Positions 1 to 8,532 of a stretch of DNA of 64,000 nucleotides are shown one piece after another. The translations under genes were made by a program, and so were the position numbers. The stretch is taken from NCBI RefSeq assembly GCF_947498095.1, contig NZ_CANMJE010000007.1:62001-126000 (forward strand), read 5' to 3'. The notes beneath the pieces are model-generated. The model was not told where the DNA came from. It ran no database searches and was given only the letters and a program-made list of their open reading frames with translations. Positions within the stretch are counted from its first letter, which is position 1. Each line of letters opens with the position of its first letter. Source of the stretch: an uncultured Shimia sp. Its GTDB lineage: Bacteria; Pseudomonadota; Alphaproteobacteria; Rhodobacterales; Rhodobacteraceae.

Positions 1-114
1 GCTATCTCGGTCGCAGTGGTGACAGTTTTTCTCATACAGATTCCCAACTCAAGCAGCAGGCGTATCGCTATTGTTCACTAAAAGACATCGGGGACTAAGC
101 CCCAAGGCCAGACC

Positions 115-744
115 CTACCCCAACGCTCCCAACGCGATCCATCCGCCCCAGACGAAGATCACCAGCCCTGAGGCCAGGTCAAACCACCGGGTCAGCGCGG
201 GCGTCATGCGGCTGCGGATCATCAGGGCCAGTTGCACGAGGAACAGCCACCACAGCGCCGAGCCGAGGAAAACACCGAGCACAAGCCAGTAGGGCGCCAT
301 GGGGGATGAGGCGGCGGCGGCGCCAAGGCCAGCAATCATGCCGACAAAGGTCAGGATGGTCAGCGGGTTGGCCATCGTCAGCACAAAGGTCGTGGCCCAG
401 CTCTTTAGAACTGTACGGTGGCTCGAGGTCGGTTGCACTGCTTCGGCACTGCCGCGAGCTTTAAGGAAACCGCGCACCGACATGGCACCAAGCCACATCA
501 GCAACAGTCCGCCTCCGATCGCCATGGGCGTGGCGTAGCTGACCAGCAGACCGGTCGCGGCAAAACCCACTGCGACCAAGAGACCATAGAGACCATCCGC
601 CGTGGCCGCGCCCATTCCTGTTGCCAACCCTGCCGCGCGCCCATCGTTCAGCGTACGGCGAATACACAAAACCCCGATGGGACCAACCGGGGCGGCGACG
701 GCAAAGCCCATCAGGATGCCTTTGAAAAACACATCGAACAGCAT
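115..744 (-). CDS. LysE/RhtB-family amino-acid exporter
   Basis: Inner-membrane protein of about 209 residues, predicted to export amino acids or related small molecules. The N-terminus carries the family hallmark AAPVGPIGVLCIRRTL, followed by hydrophobic helices spaced as in the LysE fold. I prefer the ATG at 744, which gives the usual short N-terminus and begins 4 nt after the regulator's stop; an ATG at 762 would overlap the regulator. It is co-oriented with and directly downstream of an Lrp-type gene, the standard exporter-plus-sensor pairing. The substrate cannot be read from sequence. Confidence 0.88.
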   Translation of the reverse strand: MLFDVFFKGILMGFAVAAPVGPIGVLCIRRTLNDGRAAGLATGMGAATADGLYGLLVAVGFAATGLLVSYATPMAIGGGLLLMWLGAMSVRGFLKARGSAEAVQPTSSHRTVLKSWATTFVLTMANPLTILTFVGMIAGLGAAAASSPMAPYWLVLGVFLGSALWWLFLVQLALMIRSRMTPALTRWFDLASGLVIFVWGGWIALGALG

Positions 745-748
745 GGGA

Positions 749-1204
749 TCAGTCCAACCCATCCACCGGTATGACCGGGCTTTCCTTGACGGCCTCGAGC
801 GAAATCAGGGTTTCGGTACGCTGCACGGCCGGCAAGGATTTGACGTGGGTCGCAAGAAACGCCTGCAACGCCGCAGTGTCTCGGGTGCGCAGTTTCATGA
901 TGTAGGAATGCGCACCACTGATGTGGTGCAACTCCATGACCTCGTCGTGCGCGCACAGAGCGGCACAAGCCTCGGCCTCTCCGTCATAGGCCATATCGAC
1001 CAGAACAAAGCAGCATAAGCCTGCGCCTACGGCGGTTGGATCAAGATGTGCGTGCCATCCGCGAATCTCTCCAGTGGCGGCCATTCGCCGAACCCGCTCG
1101 TTGGCAGTTGAGACCGAAACCCCAACGATTTGCGCCAGTTCCGCGCTGGAACTTCGCCCGGATCTCTGCAGTGTATCGGTAATTTTCTTGTCAATTTTAT
1201 CCAT
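749..1204 (-). CDS. Lrp/AsnC-family transcriptional regulator
   Basis: DNA-binding regulator of about 151 residues. An N-terminal winged helix-turn-helix (residues ~5-55, with SSAELAQIVGVSVSTANERV) precedes a RAM ligand-binding/oligomerisation domain (~65-140). The start at MDKIDKK fits family length; an upstream in-frame ATG at 1243 would add 13 atypical residues. It sits immediately upstream of the LysE exporter, so it probably controls that gene in response to an amino acid, which is inference from context. Confidence 0.88.
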   Translation of the reverse strand: MDKIDKKITDTLQRSGRSSSAELAQIVGVSVSTANERVRRMAATGEIRGWHAHLDPTAVGAGLCCFVLVDMAYDGEAEACAALCAHDEVMELHHISGAHSYIMKLRTRDTAALQAFLATHVKSLPAVQRTETLISLEAVKESPVIPVDGLD

Positions 1205-1264
1205 ACTCGTAAAAGTTACGGAAAAATCAGATTTGATCAACAATTATTCCAGCCAATTTGCTAT

Positions 1265-1278
1265 TTGATCTATTTCAA
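1265..1278. promoter_or_regulatory. Candidate FNR/FnrL box upstream of cycA
   Basis: TTGATCTATTTCAA fits the FNR-type pattern TTGA-N6-TCAA; the left half is perfect and the right half has TTCAA rather than ATCAA. It lies about 120 bases before the cytochrome c550 start and about 60 bases before the divergent lrp start. Function is inferred only. Confidence 0.35.
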
Positions 1279-1400
1279 AGTAATAATTTTGCGAAGACGT
1301 CACAGTTCCGCAACCGCGCGGATTTGCGCGTTGCGCTTCTGAATAACTTGTCAGAGATTGCGCCCCGGACGCTGAAATTAACCTGAGAGAGGCAAACCTC

Positions 1401-1883
1401 ATGAAAACCGTTTATGCAGTAGTCGCAGCTGCCATTGCGTTGGCCGCGCCCGCTTTTGCGGAAGGCGACGCCGCCAAAGGCGAAAAAGAATTCAAGAAAT
1501 GCAAATCCTGCCACCGCATCGAAGCACCGGATGGCACTATGATCTATAAGGGCACCAAAACCGGCCCGAACCTTTATGGTGTGGTTGGTGCTGTGGCTGG
1601 CTCCAAGGACTTCAAATACGGCGACGGACTGGTAGCCGCAAACGGGGCCGGCATCGTCTGGACCGAAGAAGAGCTTGCCAACTACATGAAAAGCGCCAAA
1701 GCTTGGCTGGACGACAATGGTTTCCCCACCAAGACGAAAATGACCTACAAGCTTAAGAAGAACGGCGAGCACATCGCAGCCTATCTGGCGTCTGTTGGTC
1801 CTGCCCCCATGGAGGAAGAAGCCATGGAAGAAACCGGCGAAGCAGCTGCTGAGCCCGCCGCCGAAGAGACCACGTCAGATTGA
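1401..1883 (+). CDS. cycA: Cytochrome c550 (periplasmic electron carrier)
   Basis: Soluble c-type cytochrome of 160 residues that would carry electrons between the bc1 complex and terminal oxidases or reductases in the periplasm. A Sec signal peptide ends near residue 20 (AFA). Heme attaches at CKSCH (34-38), and the likely axial Met is M114 in TKTKMTYKL. The order GDAAKGEKEF, TGPNLYGVVG and an Ala/Glu-rich C-terminal tail closely match the Paracoccus c550 pattern. SD sequence GAGAGG lies upstream. It is monocistronic, with a strong terminator after it. Confidence 0.93.
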   Translation: MKTVYAVVAAAIALAAPAFAEGDAAKGEKEFKKCKSCHRIEAPDGTMIYKGTKTGPNLYGVVGAVAGSKDFKYGDGLVAANGAGIVWTEEELANYMKSAKAWLDDNGFPTKTKMTYKLKKNGEHIAAYLASVGPAPMEEEAMEETGEAAAEPAAEETTSD

Positions 1884-1906
1884 TCTGACCCATTCGGTTA
1901 GGATTG

Positions 1907-1939
1907 AAACCCCGCGTCCGACGGCGCGGGGTTTTCTTT
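1907..1939 (+). terminator. Rho-independent terminator of cycA
   Basis: A 10-bp perfect stem, AAACCCCGCG with CGCGGGGTTT and an 8-nt loop, is followed by a T-rich run. It lies between convergent genes and could serve both. Confidence 0.88.
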
Positions 1940-1945
1940 TTGCCC

Positions 1946-2788
1946 TTAGCTTCTGTCGCCCTTGGTTCCCGGCGCCATGACAGCGGCGATCTCAGAGCCA
2001 GGCATCGCGCCATGGGCATAAGTAAAGGTGCCGGTCTCTATGACCTCACGGGCCGCCCTGTTCAAACCGCCCAAGGCTGCGCGGGCGAATGAGCCTCCGA
2101 CACTGATGCGCTTGACACCAACCTCTGAGAGCTGCGCGACGCTAAAGAACGGTGGACGCAGCCCCATAACCACATTCAAGGGGCGGTCGACCTCGCGGCA
2201 GACCTCAGAAATGGCCTCGAGGCTGGGAAGACCCGGCGCATAGAGCACCTCTGCACCGGCCTCGGAAAACGCCTGAAGGCGTCGGATCGTGTCGCCTAGG
2301 TCATCACGTCCATGCAGGAAGTTCTCGGCTCGGGCGGTCAGAAGGAAGGGCAGACCCCGCGCCGCTTCGGCCGCCGCCCGTACACGGTCGACCGCAAGAT
2401 CAAAGTCAAAGATTGGATTTGTGGCATCCCCGGTTGCGTCCTCGATCGATCCGCCAACCAAGCCCACGCCCGCTGACTGACGCACAGTTTCTGCACAGGC
2501 CTCGGGACGCTCCCCAAACCCGTCTTCCAAGTCCGCCGACACCGGCAGATCGACCGCGGTCACGATAGCGTGTGCATTCTCCAACACTTCCGTTCGGGAC
2601 AACCCACCTTCGCCATCACGTTTACCAACAGAAAACGCATAGCCTGCGCTCGTCGTCGCCAAGGCATCGAATCCCGCCGCCGCCAACAGCTTTGCTGACC
2701 CCGCATCCCACGGGTTCGGCATGACAAAGGCGCCATCTCGGGCGTGCAGTGCCCGGAAGTTTTGGTACTTTTGGTCTTGGCTGGACAT
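1946..2788 (-). CDS. Isocitrate lyase/PEP mutase-family protein
   Basis: Cytoplasmic TIM-barrel enzyme of 280 residues in the ICL/PEPM superfamily, which makes or breaks C-C or C-P bonds next to a carboxylate. Visible family features are MPNPWDAGSAKLL near the N-terminus and the metal-binding SADLEDGFGE. The isocitrate-lyase catalytic KKCGH motif is absent, so it is not a true glyoxylate-shunt isocitrate lyase; a 2,3-dimethylmalate- or methylisocitrate-lyase-like activity is possible. Convergent with cycA. Substrate unknown. Confidence 0.85.
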   Translation of the reverse strand: MSSQDQKYQNFRALHARDGAFVMPNPWDAGSAKLLAAAGFDALATTSAGYAFSVGKRDGEGGLSRTEVLENAHAIVTAVDLPVSADLEDGFGERPEACAETVRQSAGVGLVGGSIEDATGDATNPIFDFDLAVDRVRAAAEAARGLPFLLTARAENFLHGRDDLGDTIRRLQAFSEAGAEVLYAPGLPSLEAISEVCREVDRPLNVVMGLRPPFFSVAQLSEVGVKRISVGGSFARAALGGLNRAAREVIETGTFTYAHGAMPGSEIAAVMAPGTKGDRS

Positions 2789-2910
2789 GGGACGGCTCCG
2801 ATCATAGCGACTCGGGGCACCCTAACAGCGACAGAACATTCTGTGAACTTTGCGGAACGGCAAAGGTTTTTGAGGCAAATTCGGGATTTTCACCGCAAAC
2901 ACGTCCGAAA

Positions 2911-2924
2911 TTGACCCAAATCAA
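2911..2924. promoter_or_regulatory. Candidate FnrL box 1 upstream of ctaD
   Basis: TTGACCCAAATCAA matches TTGA-N6-TCAA with a perfect right half (ATCAA). It is the first of two boxes whose centres lie 34 bases apart, about three helical turns, on the same face of the DNA. Confidence 0.5.
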
Positions 2925-2944
2925 GTTGGGTGCGACACTTTTTT

Positions 2945-2958
2945 TTGATCTGCGTCAA
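2945..2958. promoter_or_regulatory. Candidate FnrL box 2 upstream of ctaD
   Basis: TTGATCTGCGTCAA matches TTGA-N6-TCAA and keeps TTGAT in the left half. It lies 105 bases before the ctaD start. With box 1 it suggests oxygen-responsive control of the aa3 oxidase; whether FnrL would repress or activate depends on the unmapped promoter. Confidence 0.52.
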
Positions 2959-3062
2959 ATACGGAGATTGCGACAGACCCCCGACACATCTAGAAAAGAC
3001 GATGAACCAGGGCGCTTGGGAGAATCTCACGCGCCTTTTAATGCACCAACAGGAGGCAAGAC

Positions 3063-4733
3063 ATGGCAGACGCAGCCATTCACGGCCACGACCATGAAGA
3101 CGAGCGCGGCTTTTTCACCCGCTGGTTCATGTCGACCAACCACAAGGACATCGGGATTCTCTATCTCGTCGTGTCGGCCCTCGTCGGCCTGATCGCGGTC
3201 CTTTTCACCGTTTACATGCGCCTCGAGCTGATGGAGCCCGGCGTGCAATACATGTGTCTCGAAGGCGCACGTATGTTTGCCTCGTCGGCAGAATGTACGC
3301 CAAACGGGCACCTTTGGAACGTTCTCATCACCTATCACGGCGTGCTGATGATGTTCTTTGTTGTGATTCCAGCGCTGTTTGGCGGTTTCGGCAACTATTT
3401 CATGCCACTTCAGATCGGCGCGCCGGACATGGCGTTCCCGCGGATGAACAACCTGTCGTTCTGGATGTACGTCGCGGGTGTCGCCCTTGGCGTTGCCTCG
3501 TTGTTCAGCCCAGGTGGCAATGACCAGCTTGGTTCGGGTGTTGGCTGGGTGCTTTATCCGCCGCTCTCGACCACTGAAGGCGGGTATTCGATGGATCTGG
3601 CGATCTTCGCAGTCCACGTGTCTGGTGCCTCGTCGATCCTTGGTGCGATCAACATGATCACCACCTTCCTGAACATGCGTGCCCCCGGCATGACCCTGTT
3701 CAAGGTGCCTTTGTTTGCATGGTCGATCTTTATCACAGCTTGGCTGATCCTTTTGGCTCTGCCGGTTCTGGCTGGTGCCATCACCATGCTGCTGACCGAC
3801 CGTAACTTTGGTACGACCTTCTTTGACCCTGCTGGCGGCGGTGATCCGATCCTCTATCAGCACATTCTGTGGTTCTTTGGTCACCCCGAGGTTTACATCG
3901 TGGTTCTTCCGGGCTTTGGCCTTGTGAGTCACATCTTTGCGACTTTCTCGCGTAAGCCTGTTTTTGGGTATCTGCCCATGGTCTGGGCGCTGATTGCCAT
4001 TGGTGCTCTGGGCTTTGTCGTGTGGGCGCACCACATGTACACAGTCGGCATGTCGCTGACCCAGCAGTCCTACTTTATGCTGGCCACAATGGTCATCGCG
4101 GTTCCAACCGGGGTTAAGATCTTTAGCTGGATCGCAACCATGTGGGGCGGCTCGCTTGAATTCAAAGCACCCATGCTGTTTTCCTTGGGCTTCCTGATCC
4201 TATTCACCATTGGTGGTGTAACCGGGATCGTACTGTCGCAAGCGGGTGTCGACCGTGCCTATCACGATACGTACTATGTGGTGGCACACTTCCACTACAC
4301 CATGTCGATGGGGGCAGCCTTTACCATCTTTGCCGGTGTGTACTTCTACCTCGGCAAGATGTCGGGGCGTCAGTATCCGGAATTCGCGGCGAAGTTGCAC
4401 TTTTGGATGTTCTTCATCGGCGTCAACGTGACCTTCTTCCCACAGCACTTCCTGGGTCGTCAGGGCATGCCGCGTCGCTACATCGACTATCCTGAGGCAT
4501 TTGCCTATTTCAACAAAATCAGCACGTGGGGCGCATTCTTGTCATTTGCCTCTTTCGTCCTGTTCTTCGGCATTGTGATCTACACCGTGTTCCGTGGTGC
4601 CCGCATCACCGAGAACAACTATTGGAACGAGCATGCCGATACGCTGGAATGGACCCTGCCATGCCCACCGCCGGAGCATACCTTTGAAATCCTGCCTAAG
4701 CAGGAAGACTGGGACAAAGGCCCCGCGCACTAA
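3063..4733 (+). CDS. ctaD: Cytochrome c oxidase (aa3) subunit I
   Basis: Catalytic subunit of the aa3-type oxidase, a 12-helix inner-membrane protein of 556 residues that reduces O2 and pumps protons. All metal ligands are visible: heme a H102 and H411; heme a3 H409; CuB H274 with cross-linked Y278 in HPEVY; CuB H323 and H324 in AHHMYTVG. The K-channel lysine is in [17 protein letters not shown] precedes the ATG. It is monocistronic, as in Rhodobacter and Paracoccus, where ctaD is separate from the ctaC-B-G-E cluster. Confidence 0.98.
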   Translation: MADAAIHGHDHEDERGFFTRWFMSTNHKDIGILYLVVSALVGLIAVLFTVYMRLELMEPGVQYMCLEGARMFASSAECTPNGHLWNVLITYHGVLMMFFVVIPALFGGFGNYFMPLQIGAPDMAFPRMNNLSFWMYVAGVALGVASLFSPGGNDQLGSGVGWVLYPPLSTTEGGYSMDLAIFAVHVSGASSILGAINMITTFLNMRAPGMTLFKVPLFAWSIFITAWLILLALPVLAGAITMLLTDRNFGTTFFDPAGGGDPILYQHILWFFGHPEVYIVVLPGFGLVSHIFATFSRKPVFGYLPMVWALIAIGALGFVVWAHHMYTVGMSLTQQSYFMLATMVIAVPTGVKIFSWIATMWGGSLEFKAPMLFSLGFLILFTIGGVTGIVLSQAGVDRAYHDTYYVVAHFHYTMSMGAAFTIFAGVYFYLGKMSGRQYPEFAAKLHFWMFFIGVNVTFFPQHFLGRQGMPRRYIDYPEAFAYFNKISTWGAFLSFASFVLFFGIVIYTVFRGARITENNYWNEHADTLEWTLPCPPPEHTFEILPKQEDWDKGPAH

Positions 4734-4753
4734 GCGTGCTACAATAGACAAAC

Positions 4754-4788
4754 AAAGGGCCCCGGAGATGATCCGGGGCCTTTTTCTT
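4754..4788 (+). terminator. Rho-independent terminator of ctaD
   Basis: Stem GGCCCCGG with CCGGGGCC around a 7-nt loop, followed by TTTTTC, 20 bases after the ctaD stop. Confidence 0.88.
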
Positions 4789-4882
4789 TGCCAATGCGTC
4801 TTTTGGCTCCAAATATCCCGGGGTGAAGGGCCCGCAGGGCCAAAAGGGCAGAGCACCCCCCGGAACACTGGAAACCACACAG

Positions 4883-5368
4883 ATGCCTCACCGCTGGACC
4901 CCTGACGAGCGCACCATCCTGACGCTCTGGCCGCATCGCTCGCTGCCACGGCGCGGATTCGCAGCGATGATCCTGATGGCCTTTGGGCTGGGGTCTCTAC
5001 CGCTCATGGGGCTTTTGGGGACCGTGGTCCTTTGGGGAATCCTTCCCTTTGTCCTCGTTATGGTTGGCGCGCTTTGGTGGGGGCTTGAGCGTTCTTACAA
5101 AGATGGCGACATTCTGGAGGAACTGCAGCTCTTGGGCGATCAGTTGACACTCACCCACCGCCCCGCGCGTGGTCAGACTCAAAGCTGGTCATGTAACGTC
5201 TATTGGGCGCGCGCCGAGATTCACGTCAACGGTGGACCGGTGCCGCATTATGTGACCCTGACGGGCAACGGTCGCACAGTTGAAATCGGACGGTTTCTGT
5301 CAGAGGACGAACGCAAGATCCTGTTTACGGAACTCAGCGACTTTCTGCGCAGCACCAACCGATCCTAG
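4883..5368 (+). CDS. DUF2244 domain membrane protein
   Basis: A 161-residue integral membrane protein of unknown function. Two adjacent hydrophobic helices (residues ~25-70) are followed by a cytoplasmic basic/aromatic domain with ILEELQLLGDQLTLTHR and the late motif VEIGRFLSEDER, typical of DUF2244. I start at MPHRWTP because the in-frame ATG 60 bases upstream adds a tail of low-complexity sequence. In many Rhodobacterales genomes this family lies close to cytochrome oxidase genes, as here, so a respiratory-chain assembly role is conceivable but unproven. Confidence 0.8.
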   Translation: MPHRWTPDERTILTLWPHRSLPRRGFAAMILMAFGLGSLPLMGLLGTVVLWGILPFVLVMVGALWWGLERSYKDGDILEELQLLGDQLTLTHRPARGQTQSWSCNVYWARAEIHVNGGPVPHYVTLTGNGRTVEIGRFLSEDERKILFTELSDFLRSTNRS

Positions 5369-5442
5369 ACCAAAAACACCGGGCTTTGAGATCACGAGAC
5401 CATCCGCTAACCTGAAGTGCGAACAAAACAAAGGAACGCATC

Positions 5443-5754
5443 ATGTCAGCCACATTGCAGGTCATTTACCCGGTCGCCGAGGGCACCACCTTTGATTTCG
5501 ACTACTATGGCTCAACCCATATGGCGCTGGTTGGAGAGCATATGGGCGATCACATCGCCTCGACCGTTGTGACCAAAGGCCTGGCAGGCGGGCCAGACGT
5601 ACCGCCGCCCTTTCACGTCATCGCAACAATCGTTTTCAAAGATCAGGCGGCTATGGGGGCAGCCATGAAAGCCTCAGGGCCTGTCATGGCTGACGTTCCC
5701 AATTTCACCAACATCCAGCCGACTGTTTTGATAGGTGAACTAATTGGCAGCTAG
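5443..5754 (+). CDS. EthD-family small protein
   Basis: A 103-residue protein of the EthD/dimeric alpha-beta barrel type. It has an N-terminal strand (LQVIYPV), a conserved HMALVGEHMGD segment and a C-terminal AMKASGPVMADVPNFTNIQP segment, as in EthD-like reductases. SD AAAGGA precedes the ATG. Members often degrade or shuttle small aromatic or ether compounds, but the substrate here is unknown. It appears to stand alone. Confidence 0.78.
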   Translation: MSATLQVIYPVAEGTTFDFDYYGSTHMALVGEHMGDHIASTVVTKGLAGGPDVPPPFHVIATIVFKDQAAMGAAMKASGPVMADVPNFTNIQPTVLIGELIGS

Positions 5755-5845
5755 CCTCCCCGCTTTGATTTAGGCCGCAGCAATCCTCATGTTGATCTGC
5801 TTTACGCCTATTCTGCCCAAAAGAACTGTGTGATAGAGTTGCCTC

Positions 5846-6217
5846 ATGCGAGCCGCATTGCACCTTGTTTTGACATGCCTGATTGTCCTGATGGCCTTGC
5901 TATCGGGATTGACCAGCAATGCCCTCGCCATGTCAGATATCTGCAAGACCAGCCATTGTGCCGAACACGTGTCACATGCTGTCAGCCCTGCCTCCGTCGG
6001 GGCGATGTCACATTCAGGCGGGAATGATGTGCCTGAACGGCAATCCTCAGCGACCGAGTCCTGCGATCTGATGCTGTGCTCACTTCTGGCCCTAGCGCCT
6101 GAGGATAGTCTCCGCCTGCAGCCCGGCTACACAGCGATGAATTGCGGTATCGAACCACCGCTTTCGCCGCGCGCCCGGCCAGACACCCCCGAGCGTCCTC
6201 CTAACAAACAGACGTGA
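5846..6217 (+). CDS. Small exported Cys/His-rich protein, unknown function
   Basis: A 123-residue protein with an N-terminal hydrophobic stretch (residues ~5-28, ending SNALA) that reads as a Sec signal. The mature part holds C-TSHC-EH and SCDLMLCSLLAL, plus scattered His and Ser. No family was recognised. The Cys/His content and the cytochrome gene 88 bases downstream suggest a periplasmic metal-related role, which is only inference. The C-terminus is Pro/Arg-rich and probably disordered. Confidence 0.55.
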   Translation: MRAALHLVLTCLIVLMALLSGLTSNALAMSDICKTSHCAEHVSHAVSPASVGAMSHSGGNDVPERQSSATESCDLMLCSLLALAPEDSLRLQPGYTAMNCGIEPPLSPRARPDTPERPPNKQT

Positions 6218-6305
6218 CCCGCTCCCTCTTCGCATCTGCGCAGAGAGAACACGCGTGCTGTTCACCCAATACAGCCGCAACACTGTTTGACTGTTAGGAA
6301 ACAAA

Positions 6306-6731
6306 ATGAACCGAAAACTAATTCTGCTCGGCGCTTGCGCCGCAATTGCGGCCTATGTCGTGTTGCAAATCGCCCCAACGGGCGGCACACCGGCTGCTCA
6401 GGCACCCGAGAACAAAGCCATCGTGTCAATTCAGATGCCAGACATCCAAGGCAATGCCGTTATTGGAGAGAAAGTGTTCCAGAATGCCTGTATCTCCTGC
6501 CACGGGCCAAACGGCACGGGAGTGGACGGGGCCGGCCCCCCTTTGATCCACAAGATTTATGAACCGGGTCATCACGCTGACGAAGCCTTTCAGCGTGCGG
6601 TTGCCAACGGTGTTCGAAGCCACCATTGGTCATTTGGAGACATGCCCCCGATCGAAGGGCTAACCCGAGGTGACGTAAAGATGGTGCTTGCCTACATTCG
6701 CACGATCCAGCGCGCCAATGGGATCAATTGA
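6306..6731 (+). CDS. Membrane-anchored class I cytochrome c
   Basis: A 141-residue single-heme cytochrome. An uncleaved or cleaved N-terminal helix (residues ~5-22) is followed by a linker and one cytochrome fold, with heme motif CISCHG near residue 62 and a probable axial Met in FGDMPPIEGLT. The fold (GEKVFQNACISCHG, then PPLIHKIYEPGHHADEAF) resembles small cytochromes that pair with copper-oxidase or sulfur-oxidation systems. The small exported protein just upstream is on the same strand and may be co-transcribed. Confidence 0.87.
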   Translation: MNRKLILLGACAAIAAYVVLQIAPTGGTPAAQAPENKAIVSIQMPDIQGNAVIGEKVFQNACISCHGPNGTGVDGAGPPLIHKIYEPGHHADEAFQRAVANGVRSHHWSFGDMPPIEGLTRGDVKMVLAYIRTIQRANGIN

Positions 6732-6760
6732 CACCCGTCATGCGCATTACACAATGTACA

Positions 6761-6786
6761 CCGGTGGCCCCAAACGGGGCCACTGG
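6761..6786. terminator. Inverted repeat between convergent cytochrome and mrp genes
   Basis: An 11-bp stem (one G-U pair) around GTGGCCCC and GGGGCCAC with an AAAC loop. It lies between convergent stops and has no T-run, so it may be a weak bidirectional terminator or a transcript-stabilising hairpin. Confidence 0.45.
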
Positions 6787-6801
6787 ACCCTTGCGTCGCG
6801 A

Positions 6802-7875
6802 CTAGGCAATCCCGCCCTTGATCATGCCTTCAGCTATCCGCGCATAGGCATCTGCCATAGTGCCCTCTTTGGCGGCAATCGGTGTGCCTCCGTCTCCGGC
6901 GAGCCGGGTATCGAGATCAATCGGCAACGCCCCTAACAATGGCGCGCCCAACTTTTCAGCCTCGCTGGCCACGCCACCATGGCCAAACAGATGCGCCTCG
7001 TGGCCACAATTTGGGCAGACATAGGTGGACATGTTTTCGATCAACCCAAGTACTGGCGTGTTCAGTGTCTGGAACATGTCGATCGCCTTGCGCGCGTCCA
7101 AGAGCGCCACGTCCTGCGGGGTCGAAACGACGATAGCGCCGGTGATTTCGGTCTTTTGACACAGCGTCAGTTGCACGTCGCCAGTGCCCGGAGGCATGTC
7201 GACCAGCAAGACATCCAACTCACCCCACTGCACCTGCCCCAGCATCTGCTGCAAAGCGCCCATCAACATCGGCCCGCGCCAGACGACAGCCTTGTCTTCT
7301 TCCAACATGAAACCAATCGACATCAATGTGACCCCGTGATTTTCCAACGGGATAATCGTCTTGCCATCCGGCGATGCGGGGCGTTTGTTGATTCCCATCA
7401 TACGAGGTTGGGACGGGCCATAGATATCTGCATCCAACAGGCCGACCCGACGACCCTGCCGGGCCAAGGCCACCGCAAGATTGGAAGACACGGTGGATTT
7501 TCCCACCCCACCTTTGCCCGACGCAATCGCAATGATGCTTTTGACACCCGCCACTTTCATCGGACCTTGTTGCGGCTTGGGATGACCGCCCACTTTCAGG
7601 CTTGGTGGTGCCTTGGCTGCAGGCGCAGGTCCATGCGCCGTCAGGGCCACCGAGACCCGCTCGACACCCGAGATTTGTCCTACGGCATGTTCCGCAGCCT
7701 TGCGCAAAGGTTCCATCCTCTGGGCCACCTCGGCACTTGGGGCTTCAATCACAAATCGAACCTGCCCGCCGTCAATGTTGAGTGCCCGCACCATATCCCG
7801 GGATACAAGGTCCCCGCCATCCGGCAACTCTAATCGCGCCAAGACTTCGTGAATCTGCGCTTCGGTGATTGGCAT
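6802..7875 (-). CDS. apbC: Mrp/NBP35-family iron-sulfur carrier ATPase
   Basis: P-loop ATPase of about 357 residues, thought to deliver Fe-S clusters to apoproteins in the cytoplasm. An N-terminal DUF59 domain (residues ~1-80) leads into a deviant Walker A ([18 protein letters not shown]), a switch region [13 protein letters not shown], and a cluster-binding CPNCG in the C-terminal third. The ATG at 7875 has a strong SD (GGAGGG) ahead of it; an ATG at 7950 would add 25 unlike residues. The gene is called mrp or apbC in different genomes. Confidence 0.93.
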   Translation of the reverse strand: MPITEAQIHEVLARLELPDGGDLVSRDMVRALNIDGGQVRFVIEAPSAEVAQRMEPLRKAAEHAVGQISGVERVSVALTAHGPAPAAKAPPSLKVGGHPKPQQGPMKVAGVKSIIAIASGKGGVGKSTVSSNLAVALARQGRRVGLLDADIYGPSQPRMMGINKRPASPDGKTIIPLENHGVTLMSIGFMLEEDKAVVWRGPMLMGALQQMLGQVQWGELDVLLVDMPPGTGDVQLTLCQKTEITGAIVVSTPQDVALLDARKAIDMFQTLNTPVLGLIENMSTYVCPNCGHEAHLFGHGGVASEAEKLGAPLLGALPIDLDTRLAGDGGTPIAAKEGTMADAYARIAEGMIKGGIA

Positions 7876-8043
7876 GGGGCGCCCTCCTTGGTGTCGGCCA
7901 TGAGCATTATCTAGTGCGCGCAAGCCAAAGGCACAATCCACTGAACGCACGTCTTTTCAGTCAGTTGCTGAAAAATAGGGCGCGCAAGCTTGACGTTACG
8001 TCGCCTATTCGCCTGCTGCATAGCAGCATTGCGGAGCGATCTA

Positions 8044-8071
8044 TTGTGCACCTGCAGCATAACCCTATATC
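8044..8071 (+). promoter_or_regulatory. Candidate promoter of the DUF1127/small-RNA transcript
   Basis: TTGTGC and TATATC are separated by 16 bases; the -10 lies in ACCCTATAT, which also resembles the C-rich -10 of heat-shock sigma (RpoH) promoters. It is 54 bases before the DUF1127 start. Homologous loci in Rhodobacter are stress-induced through RpoH-type sigma factors; here the call rests on the motif alone. Confidence 0.38.
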
Positions 8072-8124
8072 CATGACACAACACAGACGCACACGGTGCG
8101 GCAGACGGTTTATTGAGGTTCAAG

Positions 8125-8340
8125 ATGGCACAGGCCAACACATACACACATGCAAGCGACACAGCTGGCGAAGGTTTTGCGGGCTTTGTTTCCGCCCTGA
8201 CCGAGCGCTTTCGCAAGGCACGCCTGTACTACCGGACTTACAACGAACTTGCCGAGCTTCCTGATGCAATGTTGGCCGACATGGGCCTGCACCGCTCGAT
8301 GCTCCGCCGCGTGGCCTATCAGGCGGTGTACGAAGACTAA
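8125..8340 (+). CDS. DUF1127 small RNA-binding-type protein (CcaF1-like)
   Basis: A 71-residue basic protein with a C-terminal DUF1127 motif: a Tyr/Arg-rich helix (RKARLYYRTYNELAEL), then PDAMLADMGLHRSML. The start at MAQAN has SD GAGG; an ATG four codons upstream lacks one. The Rhodobacter sphaeroides homologue CcaF1 is reported to bind RNA and to take part in maturing small RNAs from its own 3' UTR. The same arrangement is visible here, with four hairpin-pair RNAs starting right after the stop codon. Confidence 0.85.
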   Translation: MAQANTYTHASDTAGEGFAGFVSALTERFRKARLYYRTYNELAELPDAMLADMGLHRSMLRRVAYQAVYED

Positions 8341-8420
8341 TTCAGTTTCAGAAAGCCCTCCTCCCTCGGTTTTCTGTTCATAGCGACGGTAACGCCCTCC
8401 CCCCTAGTTATCGTCGCGAG
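8341..8420 (+). ncRNA. CcsR/cuckoo-type small RNA 1
   Basis: Two consecutive hairpins. The first pairs 8349-8354 with 8371-8376 and shows CCCTCCTCCCTC in its loop. The second pairs 8383-8393 with 8407-8417 (one G-U) and has a diverged loop, CCCTCCCCCC. It starts at the base after the DUF1127 stop, so it is probably processed from that mRNA. Exact ends are not determined. Confidence 0.72.
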
Positions 8421-8445
8421 TTTCCGGGTTGAAATACCCAAAGAG

Positions 8446-8522
8446 ATCAAGGCACCGCTCTCCTCCCTAGGTGTCTTGTGAAAAAGCGGCAGCTCCGTCC
8501 TCCTCCCTAGGGGCTGCCGCAT
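8446..8522 (+). ncRNA. CcsR/cuckoo-type small RNA 2
   Basis: First hairpin: 8448-8456 with 8470-8478, loop GCTCTCCTCCCTA. Second hairpin: GCGGCAGC (8486-8493) with GCTGCCGC (8513-8520), loop with CCTCCTCCCT. The two-hairpin layout with anti-Shine-Dalgarno loops is the family signature. Confidence 0.78.
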
Positions 8523-8532
8523 TTGAATTCTG

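Noticed and set aside
3027-4034. 335-residue open frame on the minus strand opposite ctaD.
   Set aside because: Protein is Arg/His/Gln-rich with no family motif; it is the codon-bias shadow of ctaD.
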